DNA from: an uncultured Lachnospiraceae bacterium
GTDB taxonomy: Bacteria > Bacillota > Clostridia > Lachnospirales > Lachnospiraceae
Reading direction: 5' to 3'
DNA length: 64,000 bases
Assembly (NCBI GenBank): GCA_910579805.1
Contig: CAJTWM010000014.1
Location: forward strand, 1-64,000
A model generated the notes under the pieces. The model was not told the origin of the DNA, searched no databases, and was given only the letters and a program-made list of their open reading frames with translations. Below are positions 1 through 9,300 of the stretch, piece after piece. Each line of letters begins with the position of its first letter. Position 1 is the first letter of the stretch. The translations under genes were made by a program, and so were the position numbers.

Positions 1-1
1 T

Positions 2-25
2 ATCGAAGAACTGATGAAAATTTAA
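2..25 (+). CDS. 3' end of an unidentified gene (partial)
   Basis: Seven codons (IEELMKI) and a TAA stop are open from the window edge, and a strong terminator follows about 100 bases later. In many Clostridia acetate kinase precedes the yceD-rpmF block, but seven residues are too few to identify the gene and another gene lies between here and yceD. The reading frame itself could be chance. Confidence 0.35.
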   Translation: MEELMKI

Positions 26-129
26 AAATCCGCAATTTAGGATTTGAGTGGGAGTAAACATTCATGCGTTTGTCGTGTTTAAAGGTAAAAAACAGTTGCG
101 GATAAACGCAGATTTCAAGTATACTGGAA

Positions 130-166
130 ACTGAGCGGCTGCTTTGGGCGGCTGCTCAGTTTTTTT
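130..166 (+). terminator. Rho-independent terminator
   Basis: A 13-bp stem with three G-T wobbles runs from ACTGAGC at 130 to GCTCAGT at 160, with loop TTTGG, and is followed by seven T. It ends the transcript entering from the left and leaves the next gene to a separate start. Confidence 0.85.
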
Positions 167-182
167 GATTGGAGTATAGAGT

Positions 183-2177
183 ATGGAAACAAAGAATCCT
201 AAGAAAACGGATCACAAAAGAAAAAAGGAGGAAGGGAACCATACGATACGGAGGAAAAGAGCTTATCTGATACTTGCCGTTTTGGGACTTGCACTGGGAA
301 TGCTGGGAGTATGGAGATACAGAGGATATGTACGGGAGAAAGAAGCATTAGAATCGGCAAGGCTGCAGGAAAAATGGGAGAGCGGTCTCAGAGCGGCGGA
401 GAAACCGGCGCAAACGGCGCTGAAAGCGCTGGAGGCATGGGTCGAAGTAAAGAGCAGGACAAGGAATGAAGAACTGGTAAGGATGTTACCGCCGGCAGGC
501 ATTCAGGAGTTTTTTACAAGAGACGAATATCTTTTCCCTGAAGAAGCACAGCGTCTGATAGAAGAAGGGGAGATTCCTGAAAAGAAAGCGGCGGAAGAAG
601 TTTTAATGATGCTGACGTTGGACGATCTGCCGGAGGAAGGCAGAACCGGCTTTCTGCAAATAAAAAACTGTCTGATCAATGAAGAAAATACGGCGAAAGT
701 GAAAGTGGACTTCAACGTTCCTTATGTACCGGTTTCCGATGATGATTATTACTATCTGTTTGAACTGGCTCCTTATGAAACAGAGCATGGAAACGAATAT
801 GTGGATAAAGTCAGTAAGTGGAAAAAGGATGCGTTTTTTTCTTTTAATCTTAATTATGACAGCTTTTCTTCCAGATTGTGTTCCAAGTTTGTGGCCGCGG
901 TCCTGATAGACGGTCAGTATGTGGATGTCAGCAGGGGGCATTACATCACGAATCCCGAAGCGGTTGCGAAATATACGGGGGCAAGGACGGATGCGGCTTC
1001 TATAAAAGGGCTGATCGTGGATCCGGCGAAACTGTCCGGCGGGGAGATCGAGGATCTGGGCGTAAAATATGCGGCATACAATATTCCGATAGGATATATT
1101 CTGGGAGAAACTTCAAATGCCATTTATCCTACGGTGCATTATACTTATAACGGAAAAACTTATGCTTTCAACGGACAGCGTATCGCAGAATTTGATCTTG
1201 TTTTTTCTTCTCTGAGCAAAAAGGGCGTGGTCACGACGGTGGTTCTTCTAAATGACAGAAACGGCGCCTATCCGCAGCTTATACATCCTGACGCCGGCGG
1301 AGGGAACGCACCTTATTATATGTTTAACGCGGCGGAAGAAACAGGATGCGAATATTTGGAGGCGGTAGCGACCTTTTTGGCGAACCGCTATTCCGGATCG
1401 AAAAGAGGAAAGATTTCTAATTGGGTGATCGGAAACGAGATCAACGCAAGAGCGGCATGGAATTATATGGATTATACTTCCGTAGAAGAGTATGCCAAGG
1501 CGTATGCGGATGCGTTCCGTATTTTTTATAACGGGATCAAAAGCGTCAATGCGGATGCGAACATATATATTTCGTTAGACCAGCTTTGGGACAGAAATTT
1601 AGATGCGAAAGACGCTTATGATGCAAAGGATGTGCTGGATGCCTTTAATGCGGACATTGCCCTTAGGGGAAATATCGATTGGGGACTGGCCCATCATCCT
1701 TATCCGGTGCCGCTTACCTGGCCAAAGTTTTGGGCGATGCCGGCCCGGTATGCGTCGATGAAACTTGTGCAAAATTCAGTGGATACCCCATATATAACGG
1801 TGCAGAACATCCATGTGCTGACGGATTATATGCAGAGGAGTGAACTGCTTTCGCCTGACGGGGAGGTGCGATCCGTTGCGGTCACGGAAGTGGGATTCGG
1901 TTCAGATCACGGGGAAGAGCTGCAGGCGGCGGCGTATGCTTACGCCTATAAGATCGCTGCCAATAATCCGCACATCGATATGTTCATATTAAATAAGCAG
2001 GCGGATATGGCGGTGGAGATTGCGCAGGGGCTTTCCTTTGGAATCAATCGCAGCAACGGCAGCCATAAGTATATTTATAACGTGTTTAAATACATTGACA
2101 CGCCTTCGGGAGACGAAATAACGGAATTTGCCAAGTCCCATATCGGGATCTCCAGTTGGAGCGAGGTGATTAAGTAG
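183..2177 (+). CDS. Membrane-anchored glycoside-hydrolase-like protein (DUF5722 type)
   Basis: This 664-residue protein has a basic N-terminus, one membrane segment at about residues 27-44, and a large extracellular part, so it is probably tethered outside the cell. The C-terminal half reads as a TIM-barrel glycosidase. A GNEI motif (E419) fits the acid/base position and a VTEVGFGSD motif (E569) fits the nucleophile position of clan-A hydrolases. I believe the family is DUF5722, judged from memory of such Lachnospiraceae proteins. The substrate is unknown. It stands alone between a terminator and the yceD promoter, with no transporter or sugar regulator nearby. The ATG at 183 has a GGAG at 171. 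The family level (extracellular hydrolase) is fairly sure; the exact activity is not. Confidence 0.7.
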   Translation: METKNPKKTDHKRKKEEGNHTIRRKRAYLILAVLGLALGMLGVWRYRGYVREKEALESARLQEKWESGLRAAEKPAQTALKALEAWVEVKSRTRNEELVRMLPPAGIQEFFTRDEYLFPEEAQRLIEEGEIPEKKAAEEVLMMLTLDDLPEEGRTGFLQIKNCLINEENTAKVKVDFNVPYVPVSDDDYYYLFELAPYETEHGNEYVDKVSKWKKDAFFSFNLNYDSFSSRLCSKFVAAVLIDGQYVDVSRGHYITNPEAVAKYTGARTDAASIKGLIVDPAKLSGGEIEDLGVKYAAYNIPIGYILGETSNAIYPTVHYTYNGKTYAFNGQRIAEFDLVFSSLSKKGVVTTVVLLNDRNGAYPQLIHPDAGGGNAPYYMFNAAEETGCEYLEAVATFLANRYSGSKRGKISNWVIGNEINARAAWNYMDYTSVEEYAKAYADAFRIFYNGIKSVNADANIYISLDQLWDRNLDAKDAYDAKDVLDAFNADIALRGNIDWGLAHHPYPVPLTWPKFWAMPARYASMKLVQNSVDTPYITVQNIHVLTDYMQRSELLSPDGEVRSVAVTEVGFGSDHGEELQAAAYAYAYKIAANNPHIDMFILNKQADMAVEIAQGLSFGINRSNGSHKYIYNVFKYIDTPSGDEITEFAKSHIGISSWSEVIK

Positions 2178-2294
2178 CGGTATTATGTACTGAAAAACGG
2201 CTTATAAACGTACTTGTAACTTTCGAAAAAACCAATCTTGAAAAAGCGCTGCCTAAAGTTATTACGGAAAAGTACGGAAAAGTCGAGAAAAATG

Positions 2295-2323
2295 TTGACA
2301 AACTTTTGGCGGATATGTATAAT
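2295..2323 (+). promoter_or_regulatory. Consensus sigma-A promoter of yceD-rpmF
   Basis: TTGACA at 2295-2300, a 17-base spacer and TATAAT at 2318-2323 match the vegetative consensus at all 12 positions. It lies 48 bases upstream of the yceD start and should drive yceD-rpmF strongly. Confidence 0.88.
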
Positions 2324-2370
2324 TTAACAATGTGTGAAACAAAAGCAGTAGCTTTTGACAGGAGTCTGAT

Positions 2371-2898
2371 ATGTTGATTAATTTGACTGATGTTTTAACG
2401 TCTGAAGGCAAGATGGAAAAAATGCAGGTTCCCATTGAAATGACTTCTTTTTCCAATGGTCTGTCAGAATACAGGATCGTGGAGAAGAGTCCGTTGGATT
2501 TTACGTTTACATGCATAGAGCGTGGAAAGGCGGAAATTCATGGAAAAGCGAGTCTCGTCCTGCAAATGGAATGCGACAGATGCTTAAAAGAAGTAAAAAA
2601 GAAAATGGAGCTGGATTTTTTTAGGGAAGTGTTTGCACCGGATAAAACGACGGAAGATACAGAGGAAGAAGATGACCAGATTTTTATGGAAGGTTATCAG
2701 CTAAACGTAGAGGACTTACTTTACAGCGAGATTTTATTAAATCTGCCTACAAAGGTTTTGTGCAGGGAAGATTGCAAAGGAATTTGCAGACAATGCGGAA
2801 AAGACCTGAATGAAGGAGAATGTGGGTGCGATACCTTCGTGCCGGATCCCCGTATGGCAGTGATAAAAGATATCTTTAACGAGGATAAGGAGGTGTAA
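2371..2898 (+). CDS. yceD: YceD family protein (DUF177)
   Basis: A 175-residue YceD/DUF177 protein. The family is almost always encoded directly before ribosomal protein L32 and has been linked to 23S rRNA accumulation, though its biochemical role is not settled. The sequence shows an acidic middle and the typical cysteine sets: CDRC near residue 70, and CREDCKGICRQCG followed by CGC near the C-terminus, which probably bind zinc. AGGAG at 2360-2364 supports the ATG at 2371. It ends two bases before rpmF and is co-transcribed with it from the consensus promoter upstream. The assignment rests on cysteine pattern, length and position. Confidence 0.92.
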   Translation: MLINLTDVLTSEGKMEKMQVPIEMTSFSNGLSEYRIVEKSPLDFTFTCIERGKAEIHGKASLVLQMECDRCLKEVKKKMELDFFREVFAPDKTTEDTEEEDDQIFMEGYQLNVEDLLYSEILLNLPTKVLCREDCKGICRQCGKDLNEGECGCDTFVPDPRMAVIKDIFNEDKEV

Positions 2899-2900
2899 CG

Positions 2901-3080
2901 ATGTCTATTTGTCCCAAGAATAAATCTTCTAAAGGCAGAAGAGATAAAAGAAGAGCAAACTGGAAAATGAGTGCTCCGACATTAGTAAAATGCAGCAAGT
3001 GCGGTGCTTTAATGATGCCTCACAGAGTATGTAAGGCTTGTGGTTCTTATAATAAAAAAGAGATCATTAGTGCTGACTAA
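2901..3080 (+). CDS. rpmF: 50S ribosomal protein L32
   Basis: This 59-residue protein starts MSICPKNKSSKGRRDKRR and carries CSKCG and CKACG, the zinc-binding CxxC pairs of the cysteine-containing form of L32. It is a component of the large ribosomal subunit near the peptidyl transferase region. AAGGAGG at 2887-2893 gives ideal spacing to ATG 2901. It is the second and last gene of the yceD-rpmF transcript, which ends at the hairpin just downstream. In many relatives plsX follows directly; here a ZIP transporter gene separates them. Confidence 0.97.
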   Translation: MSICPKNKSSKGRRDKRRANWKMSAPTLVKCSKCGALMMPHRVCKACGSYNKKEIISAD

Positions 3081-3095
3081 TAACAAGCAAGTAGA

Positions 3096-3135
3096 AAAAT
3101 CAAGGGATCGTGTCAACGGTTCCTTGATTTTCTTT
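3096..3135 (+). terminator. Terminator after rpmF
   Basis: AAAATCAAGG (3096-3105) pairs with CCTTGATTTT (3122-3131), and five further pairs close a TGTCAA loop. The T-rich tail TTTCTTT follows. It ends the yceD-rpmF transcript. Confidence 0.88.
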
Positions 3136-3151
3136 ATGCCCAGACCTGTGC
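3128..3151 (+). repeat. 24-base motif shared with the tyrS leader region
   Basis: The stretch starting at the terminator tail (TTTTCTTTATGC, then CAGACC and GTGC) matches 47339-47362 at 22 of 24 positions. Both copies directly follow a terminator T-tract. Its role is unknown. The remaining sequence up to the ZIP gene (about 260 bases) shows no gene or clear promoter. Confidence 0.5.
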
Positions 3152-3414
3152 GGTACGCCCGACTCCTTTGGGCAGGATTTGGGTAAAAACGGACGCGTCG
3201 TAAAATAGGGAATAGGCTGTCAGGGATTTGGCAAAATATATGGAAGCATCAGAAGAAGACCGAGTGGCGGATACGAAAAGGAACATGGAGAGAATATCCG
3301 GCACATGAAATTTTATGTTTCATGTAAATGAGGATAAATGAAATGCGGCCTCATGGATAAGCAACCTCAAAATGAAAGTACATATATATAAAATATCATC
3401 AGGAGGGCTTTGGT

Positions 3415-4194
3415 ATGTTATATGTCATTTTGGGGATTTTGATTCCTTTTGCAGGTACAACGCTGGGGGCGGCATGCGTCTTCTTTATGCATAGGGAAAT
3501 GAGGGCGCTTTTGCAGAAATCGTTACTTGGTTTTGCTTCGGGAGTTATGGTAGCGGCAGGGATCTGGTCGTTGCTGATACCGGCCATTGATATGTCAGAA
3601 TCTATGGGGAGGCTTGCCTTTATTCCGGCGGCGTCCGGATTCGGCGCCGGGATTTTATTTTTGCTCATTATGGATAAGATTACGCCTCATCTTCACTTAA
3701 AAAGTGCGACGCCGGAGGGGCCGAAAAGCGCTCTAAAAAAAACGACGATGCTTGTCCTTGCGGTCACTTTACACAATATCCCGGAAGGAATGGCGGTGGG
3801 AGTCGCTTTTGCGGGCCTTTTGGCGTCGGGAAGTCCGATCACGATGCCCGGAGCGTTTGCCCTTGCCATGGGGATCGCCATTCAGAACTTTCCGGAAGGC
3901 GCTATCATTTCCATGCCTCTTAGGAGCGAGGGAATGGGAAAAGCGAAGTCCTTTCTATACGGGACGCTTTCCGGCATTGTAGAACCGATAGCGGCGCTTG
4001 TTACGATTCTGCTTACTTCCGTTACAAGACCCTTGCTGCCTTACCTTCTTTCTTTTGCAGCAGGAGCCATGCTGTATGTGGTCGTGGAGGAATTGATACC
4101 GGAGGCGTCCGAAGGCAAGCACTCCGATGTAGGGACGATCGGATTTGCCGTCGGTTTTATCATTATGATGGTCTTGGATGTGGCGCTTGGCTAA
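3415..4194 (+). CDS. ZIP family metal transporter
   Basis: A 259-residue integral membrane protein with about eight hydrophobic segments and a short cytoplasmic loop carrying HLHL (around residue 92). The two signature helices are clear: HNIPEGMAVGVAFAG (about residue 119) and QNFPEGAIISMPL (about residue 161), whose His, Asn and Glu line the metal path in ZIP/ZupT proteins. It should move zinc or another divalent cation into the cytoplasm. AGGAGG at 3401-3406 supports the ATG at 3415. It lies between rpmF and plsX as an apparent single gene, and I see no metal-responsive operator. The metal cannot be read from sequence. Confidence 0.9.
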   Translation: MLYVILGILIPFAGTTLGAACVFFMHREMRALLQKSLLGFASGVMVAAGIWSLLIPAIDMSESMGRLAFIPAASGFGAGILFLLIMDKITPHLHLKSATPEGPKSALKKTTMLVLAVTLHNIPEGMAVGVAFAGLLASGSPITMPGAFALAMGIAIQNFPEGAIISMPLRSEGMGKAKSFLYGTLSGIVEPIAALVTILLTSVTRPLLPYLLSFAAGAMLYVVVEELIPEASEGKHSDVGTIGFAVGFIIMMVLDVALG

Positions 4195-4230
4195 AACTCT
4201 CTAATTTATTGATTTTCTACCAATTTATTC

Positions 4231-4259
4231 TTGATTTTTGTATATACCTCTAGTATATT
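4231..4259 (+). promoter_or_regulatory. Promoter of the plsX operon
   Basis: TTGATT at 4231-4236, a 17-base spacer and TATATT at 4254-4259, 56 bases before plsX. The fit to the vegetative consensus is good but not perfect. Confidence 0.6.
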
Positions 4260-4315
4260 AAAGTAAGGTGTCAAGGTAAAAGAGAAAAAGCTGTTGGCAG
4301 CATGGAGGATGGGAT

Positions 4316-5326
4316 ATGTCAGAATTGGTGAATGTTGCAGTAGATGCAATGGGAGGCGATAATGCACCGACAGAGATTGTCAAGGGAGCCATAGAGGCTG
4401 TGAAAGAGAGCGGCAAGGTTAAAGTTTTTCTCGTAGGAAAAGAAAATCTTATCAAAGAAGAGCTGAAAAAGTATCAGTACGATGAAAAACAGGTCGAGGT
4501 CGTTCATGCCGGAGAGGTCATCGAAACGGCGGAACCGCCGGTCATGGCAATCAGGAAAAAGAAAGATTCTTCTATCGTAAAAGCATTGTATTTGGTAAAA
4601 GACGGCGTCTGCGACGCTTTTGTGTCGGCAGGAAGCACAGGCGCAACGCTGGTAGGCGGCCAAGTGATCGTAGGAAGGATCAAAGGAGTGGAAAGGCCTC
4701 CTCTTGCACCGTTGATCCCTACGGCAAAAGGAGTTTCTCTTTTAATCGACTGCGGCGCCAATGTGGATGCCAGACCGTCCCATCTGGTACAGTTTGCCAA
4801 GATGGGTTCCGTCTATATGGAAAGCGTCATGGGCGTAAAAAATCCGAAAGTAGCGATCGTAAATATCGGTGCGGAGGAAGAAAAAGGAAACGCCCTTGTA
4901 AAAGAAACTTTTCCGCTCTTAAAATCCTGCCCTGATATTCATTTTACGGGCAGCATTGAGGCGAGGGACATTCCCGAGGGAGCAGCAGATGTGATCGTCT
5001 GCGAGGCGTTTGTCGGGAACGTGATCTTAAAAATGTTTGAAGGCGTGGGCGGAGTACTTATCAAAAAGGTCAAAGAGGGAATGATGACTTCCTTTCGGAG
5101 TAAGATCGGCGCTTTACTTGTGAAACCCGCTTTAAAAAATACCTTGAAAGCGTTTGATCTGGAAGCTTACGGCGGCGCGCCGTTACTGGGACTGAACGGA
5201 CTTGTCGTAAAAACGCACGGAAGCAGCAAGGCAATCGAGATTAAAAATTCCGTTCTTCAATGTATTACATTCAAAGAGCAGAATATCAATGATAAAATAA
5301 AAGAAAAAATTACTTTAGAGGATTAA
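4316..5326 (+). CDS. plsX: Phosphate acyltransferase PlsX
   Basis: This 336-residue enzyme converts acyl-ACP to acyl-phosphate, the first step of glycerophospholipid synthesis by the PlsX/PlsY route, and acts as a peripheral membrane protein. The N-terminus VNVAVDAMGGDNAP is the family signature; STGATLVGG and the C-terminal GGAPLLGLNGLVVKTHGSS are also typical. GGAGG at 4304-4308 is eight bases before ATG 4316. The gene is followed 16 bases later by acpP, whose product carries its substrate, and both share the promoter upstream. Length and motifs are complete. Confidence 0.97.
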   Translation: MSELVNVAVDAMGGDNAPTEIVKGAIEAVKESGKVKVFLVGKENLIKEELKKYQYDEKQVEVVHAGEVIETAEPPVMAIRKKKDSSIVKALYLVKDGVCDAFVSAGSTGATLVGGQVIVGRIKGVERPPLAPLIPTAKGVSLLIDCGANVDARPSHLVQFAKMGSVYMESVMGVKNPKVAIVNIGAEEEKGNALVKETFPLLKSCPDIHFTGSIEARDIPEGAADVIVCEAFVGNVILKMFEGVGGVLIKKVKEGMMTSFRSKIGALLVKPALKNTLKAFDLEAYGGAPLLGLNGLVVKTHGSSKAIEIKNSVLQCITFKEQNINDKIKEKITLED

Positions 5327-5342
5327 GAAAGGGTTGTTAAAA

Positions 5343-5573
5343 ATGGAATTTGAAAAGTTGAAAAAAGTAATTGCAGAGGTTTTGAACGTAGATCCGGAGG
5401 AGATTTCGATGGAGTCCACGTTTACGGATGATTTAGGAGCCGATTCTCTGGATGTGTTCCAGATCATCATGGGGATCGAAGAAGAATTTGATATCGAGAT
5501 TCCTGCTGAAAAGGCGGAGAATATCACGACAGTTGAAGAAGCGGTTGAACTGATCAAAAATGCGGTAAATTAA
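5343..5573 (+). CDS. acpP: Acyl carrier protein
   Basis: A 76-residue acidic protein that carries fatty-acyl chains on a 4'-phosphopantetheine arm. The attachment serine lies in GADSLD, preceded by DDLG as usual. ATG 5343 is chosen because AAAGGG (5328-5333) is at the right distance; an in-frame TTG at 5334 would overlap that site. It sits between plsX and rnc in the normal Gram-positive order. A terminator follows within 15 bases, so most transcripts probably stop here and rnc is read through or started separately. Confidence 0.96.
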   Translation: MEFEKLKKVIAEVLNVDPEEISMESTFTDDLGADSLDVFQIIMGIEEEFDIEIPAEKAENITTVEEAVELIKNAVN

Positions 5574-5583
5574 TTAGATTTTG

Positions 5584-5611
5584 AAGCGTCGCAGCAAGGC
5601 GGCGCTTTTTT
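5584..5611 (+). terminator. Terminator after acpP
   Basis: AAGCGTCGC (5584-5592) pairs with GCGGCGCTT (5599-5607) around loop AGCAAG, and a run of T follows. It probably lets acpP be made in excess over rnc and smc. Confidence 0.8.
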
Positions 5612-5653
5612 GTGGAAACGCCGAGGGGAATCGTAACAGGAGGTATAAAAGGG

Positions 5654-6343
5654 ATGAAGACCAGTCCGGAAGAAGAATTGGAAAAGAAGATAGGGTATTG
5701 CTTCAACGATATAGGGCTTTTAAAGCAGGCGCTGACGCACAGCTCTTATGCAAACGAACGAAAGATCAACAGATGCAAAAACTACGAAAGACTGGAATTT
5801 TTAGGAGATGCGGTTTTGGAGATGGTGTCCAGTGATTTTCTGTTCAGGGAAAATCCTGATATGCCGGAAGGAAGACTGACGCAAATGAGGGCTTCTATGG
5901 TGTGCGAGCAGTCTTTGGCGATCTGCGCAAGAGACTTAGAGCTTGGGAAATTCATCTATCTCGGAAAAGGAGAGGCACAGACCGGCGGAAGAGAGAGGGA
6001 TTCGATCCTTGCCGACGTATGTGAAGCAATCATCGGGGCAATCTATATGGACGGCGGTTTTGAGAAAGCCAAAGAATATGTAAATCGTTTTGTTTTGGCG
6101 GATCTGGAGGATAAGCAGCTTTTTCTTGACAGTAAGACGCTGTTACAGGAGATTGCGCAAAAGAGAGCCGAAGAGGCGGATTATAAGCTGGTAGGAGAGA
6201 CGGGGCCGGAGCATGATAAAATTTTTGAAGTCGAGCTGTGGATCGGCGGAAAAGAGATCAGCAGAGGCAGCGGCAGGACGAAAAAAGCAGCGGAACAGCA
6301 GGCGGCGTACGAAGCGGTCCGTATTTTGAAAGATAAGGAATAA
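5654..6343 (+). CDS. rnc: Ribonuclease III
   Basis: This 229-residue enzyme cuts double-stranded RNA during rRNA and mRNA processing. The catalytic signature reads ERLEFLGDAVLE (about residues 40-51), with the second acidic cluster at DVCEAIIGAIYMDGG, and a double-stranded-RNA-binding domain fills about residues 155-229. The start at ATG 5654 is preferred because AGGAGG at 5638-5643 precedes it; an in-frame GTG at 5612 lies in the tail of the acpP terminator. It is followed 29 bases later by smc, in the conserved rnc-smc-ftsY order. Confidence 0.96.
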   Translation: MKTSPEEELEKKIGYCFNDIGLLKQALTHSSYANERKINRCKNYERLEFLGDAVLEMVSSDFLFRENPDMPEGRLTQMRASMVCEQSLAICARDLELGKFIYLGKGEAQTGGRERDSILADVCEAIIGAIYMDGGFEKAKEYVNRFVLADLEDKQLFLDSKTLLQEIAQKRAEEADYKLVGETGPEHDKIFEVELWIGGKEISRGSGRTKKAAEQQAAYEAVRILKDKE

Positions 6344-6372
6344 AAATCTTTTGGAGCGGAATGGGAGCAGAT

Positions 6373-9300
6373 ATGTATTTAAAGAGTATAGAGGTGCATG
6401 GATTTAAGTCCTTTGCCAATAAAATCAATTTTCAGTTTCATACGGGTATCACCGGAATCGTAGGGCCGAACGGGAGCGGAAAGAGCAACGTTGCGGACGC
6501 GGTGCGGTGGGTGCTTGGGGAGCAGCGGATCAAGCAGCTCCGCGGCGCCTCCATGCAGGACGTTATTTTTTCAGGGACAGAAATGAGGAAACCTTTAGGG
6601 TATGCCTATGTAGCGATCACGCTGGATAATTCGGACCATCAGCTTGCGATCGATTATGACGAGGTGACGGTATCCAGACGGTTGTACCGTTCCGGTGAAA
6701 GCGAATATATGATCAATGGAACGATCTGCCGGTTAAAAGACGTTAACGAACTTTTTTATGATACGGGTATCGGAAAAGAGGGATATTCCATTATCGGACA
6801 GGGACAGATCGATAAGATCTTAAGCGGGAAACCGGAGGAGAGAAGAGAACTTTTTGACGAAGCGGCGGGGATCGTAAAATTCAAACGGAGAAAATACGCC
6901 TCCCAAAAAAAACTGGAAGACGAAAAGCAGAATCTTCTCCGTGTGAACGACATCCTTTCGGAATTGGAAAAGCAGGTCGCGCCTTTGGAGAAACAGTCGG
7001 AAACGGCCAAGATCTATTTAAAGAAAAAGGAAGAACTGAAAACCCTCGACGTCAATATGTTTTTACTTGAAAACAACAGGCTTCGGGAACAGCTTCAGGG
7101 CGTAGAAGAAAAACATGCCATTGCCAGTTCCGACCTTTCGGAAACGAGCAGCCGCTATGAGGGTATCCGGGAAGAATATGAAAAAGTACAGAACGAATTG
7201 GAAAGTTTGGACAAGCAGATCGAAGAGGCAAGGGGGAAACTTTCCGATACGGGACTCTTTCGCGGAAAATTGGAAGGCGAGATCAATGTTTTAAAAGAAC
7301 AGATCCATTCCGCGGAAGGGAATATGGAACACTTAAACAGCAGGTTAAAAAATGTCCAGCATGAGATCGATTTAAAGACGGTAGATAAGGACGGGATTTT
7401 GACCGATAAAAAGGAGATCGACGAGCAGGTTGCAGCGCTTCAGGAAACAAGGGACACGGTGAAACTTCAGTTAGAAGAAGTGCAGAAGATGATCGAAGGG
7501 TTAAACAATCAAATCGAGGCGGGGAAAAACACGATCATTGACGCTTTAAACCAACGGGCGACCATTAAGTCGCAGCTTGGACGTTTCGATACGATGATGG
7601 AGCAGGTCAATATCAGAAAGGCGGAACTGACTTCCAGACTGGTGAGGGCCAAATCGGATGAGGCAGAGCAGTTAGAACAGATCAGGCAGTTAGAAGAGCA
7701 GTTTGAAGCGATCAGCAGCGGAATCAAAGAATTAAACGATAAACAGACCGTTTTGGAAGAACGTCTTTCCGGCATGAGAAACGAGCTGTCCGGCAAGGAC
7801 CAAAAACTTCGGGATATGCAGGTAGTCTATCATCAGGAAAAGGCGAAGCTGGAATCCTTGTCCAATCTGACGGAACGTTATGAAGGATACGGCGGCAGCG
7901 TAAAACGGGTCATGGAACAAAAGGAGCAGACGCCGGGGATCGTCGGCGTAGTCGCCGATATCATCAAAGTGGATAAAAAGTATGAAACCGCCATTGAAAC
8001 GGCGCTCGGCGGCAATATCCAGAATATCGTAACGGACGACGAAGATACGGCAAAAAAGATGATCGCATTTTTAAAGAAGAATAAGGGCGGACGTGCTACC
8101 TTTCTGCCGTTGACCAGCATTAAAAACCCGCAGGAATTTAAGACGCCGGAAGTGCTTTCGGAAAAAGGCGTGATCGGTATGGCGGACGCGCTGGTGACCA
8201 CTGAGAAGAAATACAAAGATGTGGCGAAAGCCATGCTCGGCCGTATCGTCGTGATAGACAATGTGGACAATGCGGTAAAGATCGCCAAAAAGTTTAATTA
8301 CGGTATCCGCATGGTTACGATAGAAGGAGAGCTTTTGGTACCCGGAGGCGCAATCAGCGGAGGCGCTTTTAAAAATAACAGTAACCTGTTAGGAAGGCGC
8401 AGGGAGATCGAAGAATTAGAAGGAAAGGTTAAAAAGCAGCTTGCCGATATCGACGGCCTGCTGGACGACATAGAGAAGACAAAAGAGGAAAGAAACAGGC
8501 TCAGAGTAGAGTTAGAAGAGACGAAGGGGCTTTTGCAGGATAAATTTATTGAACAAAATACCGCCCGGTTAAATGTCATTCAGGCGCAGGAGAAAAAATC
8601 GGAGGCATTGGCCGGTTTCGATGAACTGAAAGCGGAAGAGCAGGGGCTGGAAAAGCAGATCACCCAGATCAAAGAAGAAAAAGCGGCGGTTATGAAGGAA
8701 CTTTCAGATTCCGAGCAGTTAGAGAAAAACGTAGAGGTACAGATCTCGGAATTTCAGAGGGAGTTGGAGGAGAAGAGAAAAGAAGAATCGGATAAGACTT
8801 CCCAAACTGCCGAATGGGATCTGGAAGTGGAAAAGATGCTCCAAAGGCAGGAATTCCATAAACAGAATTTGGACCGTATCGATGGCGAGATCCTCCGTTT
8901 TACCAACGAATTGACGGAGATCAAAGAGGGGATCGAGAAAAGCGGTAACGAAATGCAGTCGAAGAAAGAGTCTATTGCCGAAATCGAGAAAACCATCGTC
9001 AGTTCCCATGAAACCCAGTCCGATACGGAAATCCTGTTACAGGAAAGCGTTGCGAGAAGAGAAGAACTGAACGCGGGACAGAAAAACTTTTTTACGCTCC
9101 GGGAGGAGATTGCCGAGCGTATGACGGCGCTTGACAAAGAAGTGTATCGTTTAAACGCCCAAAAGGAGAAGCTGGAAGAATCCATTGAGGGACAGATCAA
9201 TTATATGTGGGACGAGTACGAGATCACGCTTTCAGACGCTTCTGCCCTGCGAAACGAAGAAATGACGGATCTGCCGGCGATGAAACGGGAGAGCGCTTCG

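Noticed and set aside
2260..2285. Short direct repeat ACGGAAAAGT before the yceD promoter
   Set aside because: Two adjacent 10-base copies are too little to call an operator without other evidence.
5581..5835. An 84-codon plus-strand frame over the start of rnc
   Set aside because: It starts in the acpP terminator and is out of frame with the well-supported RNase III gene.
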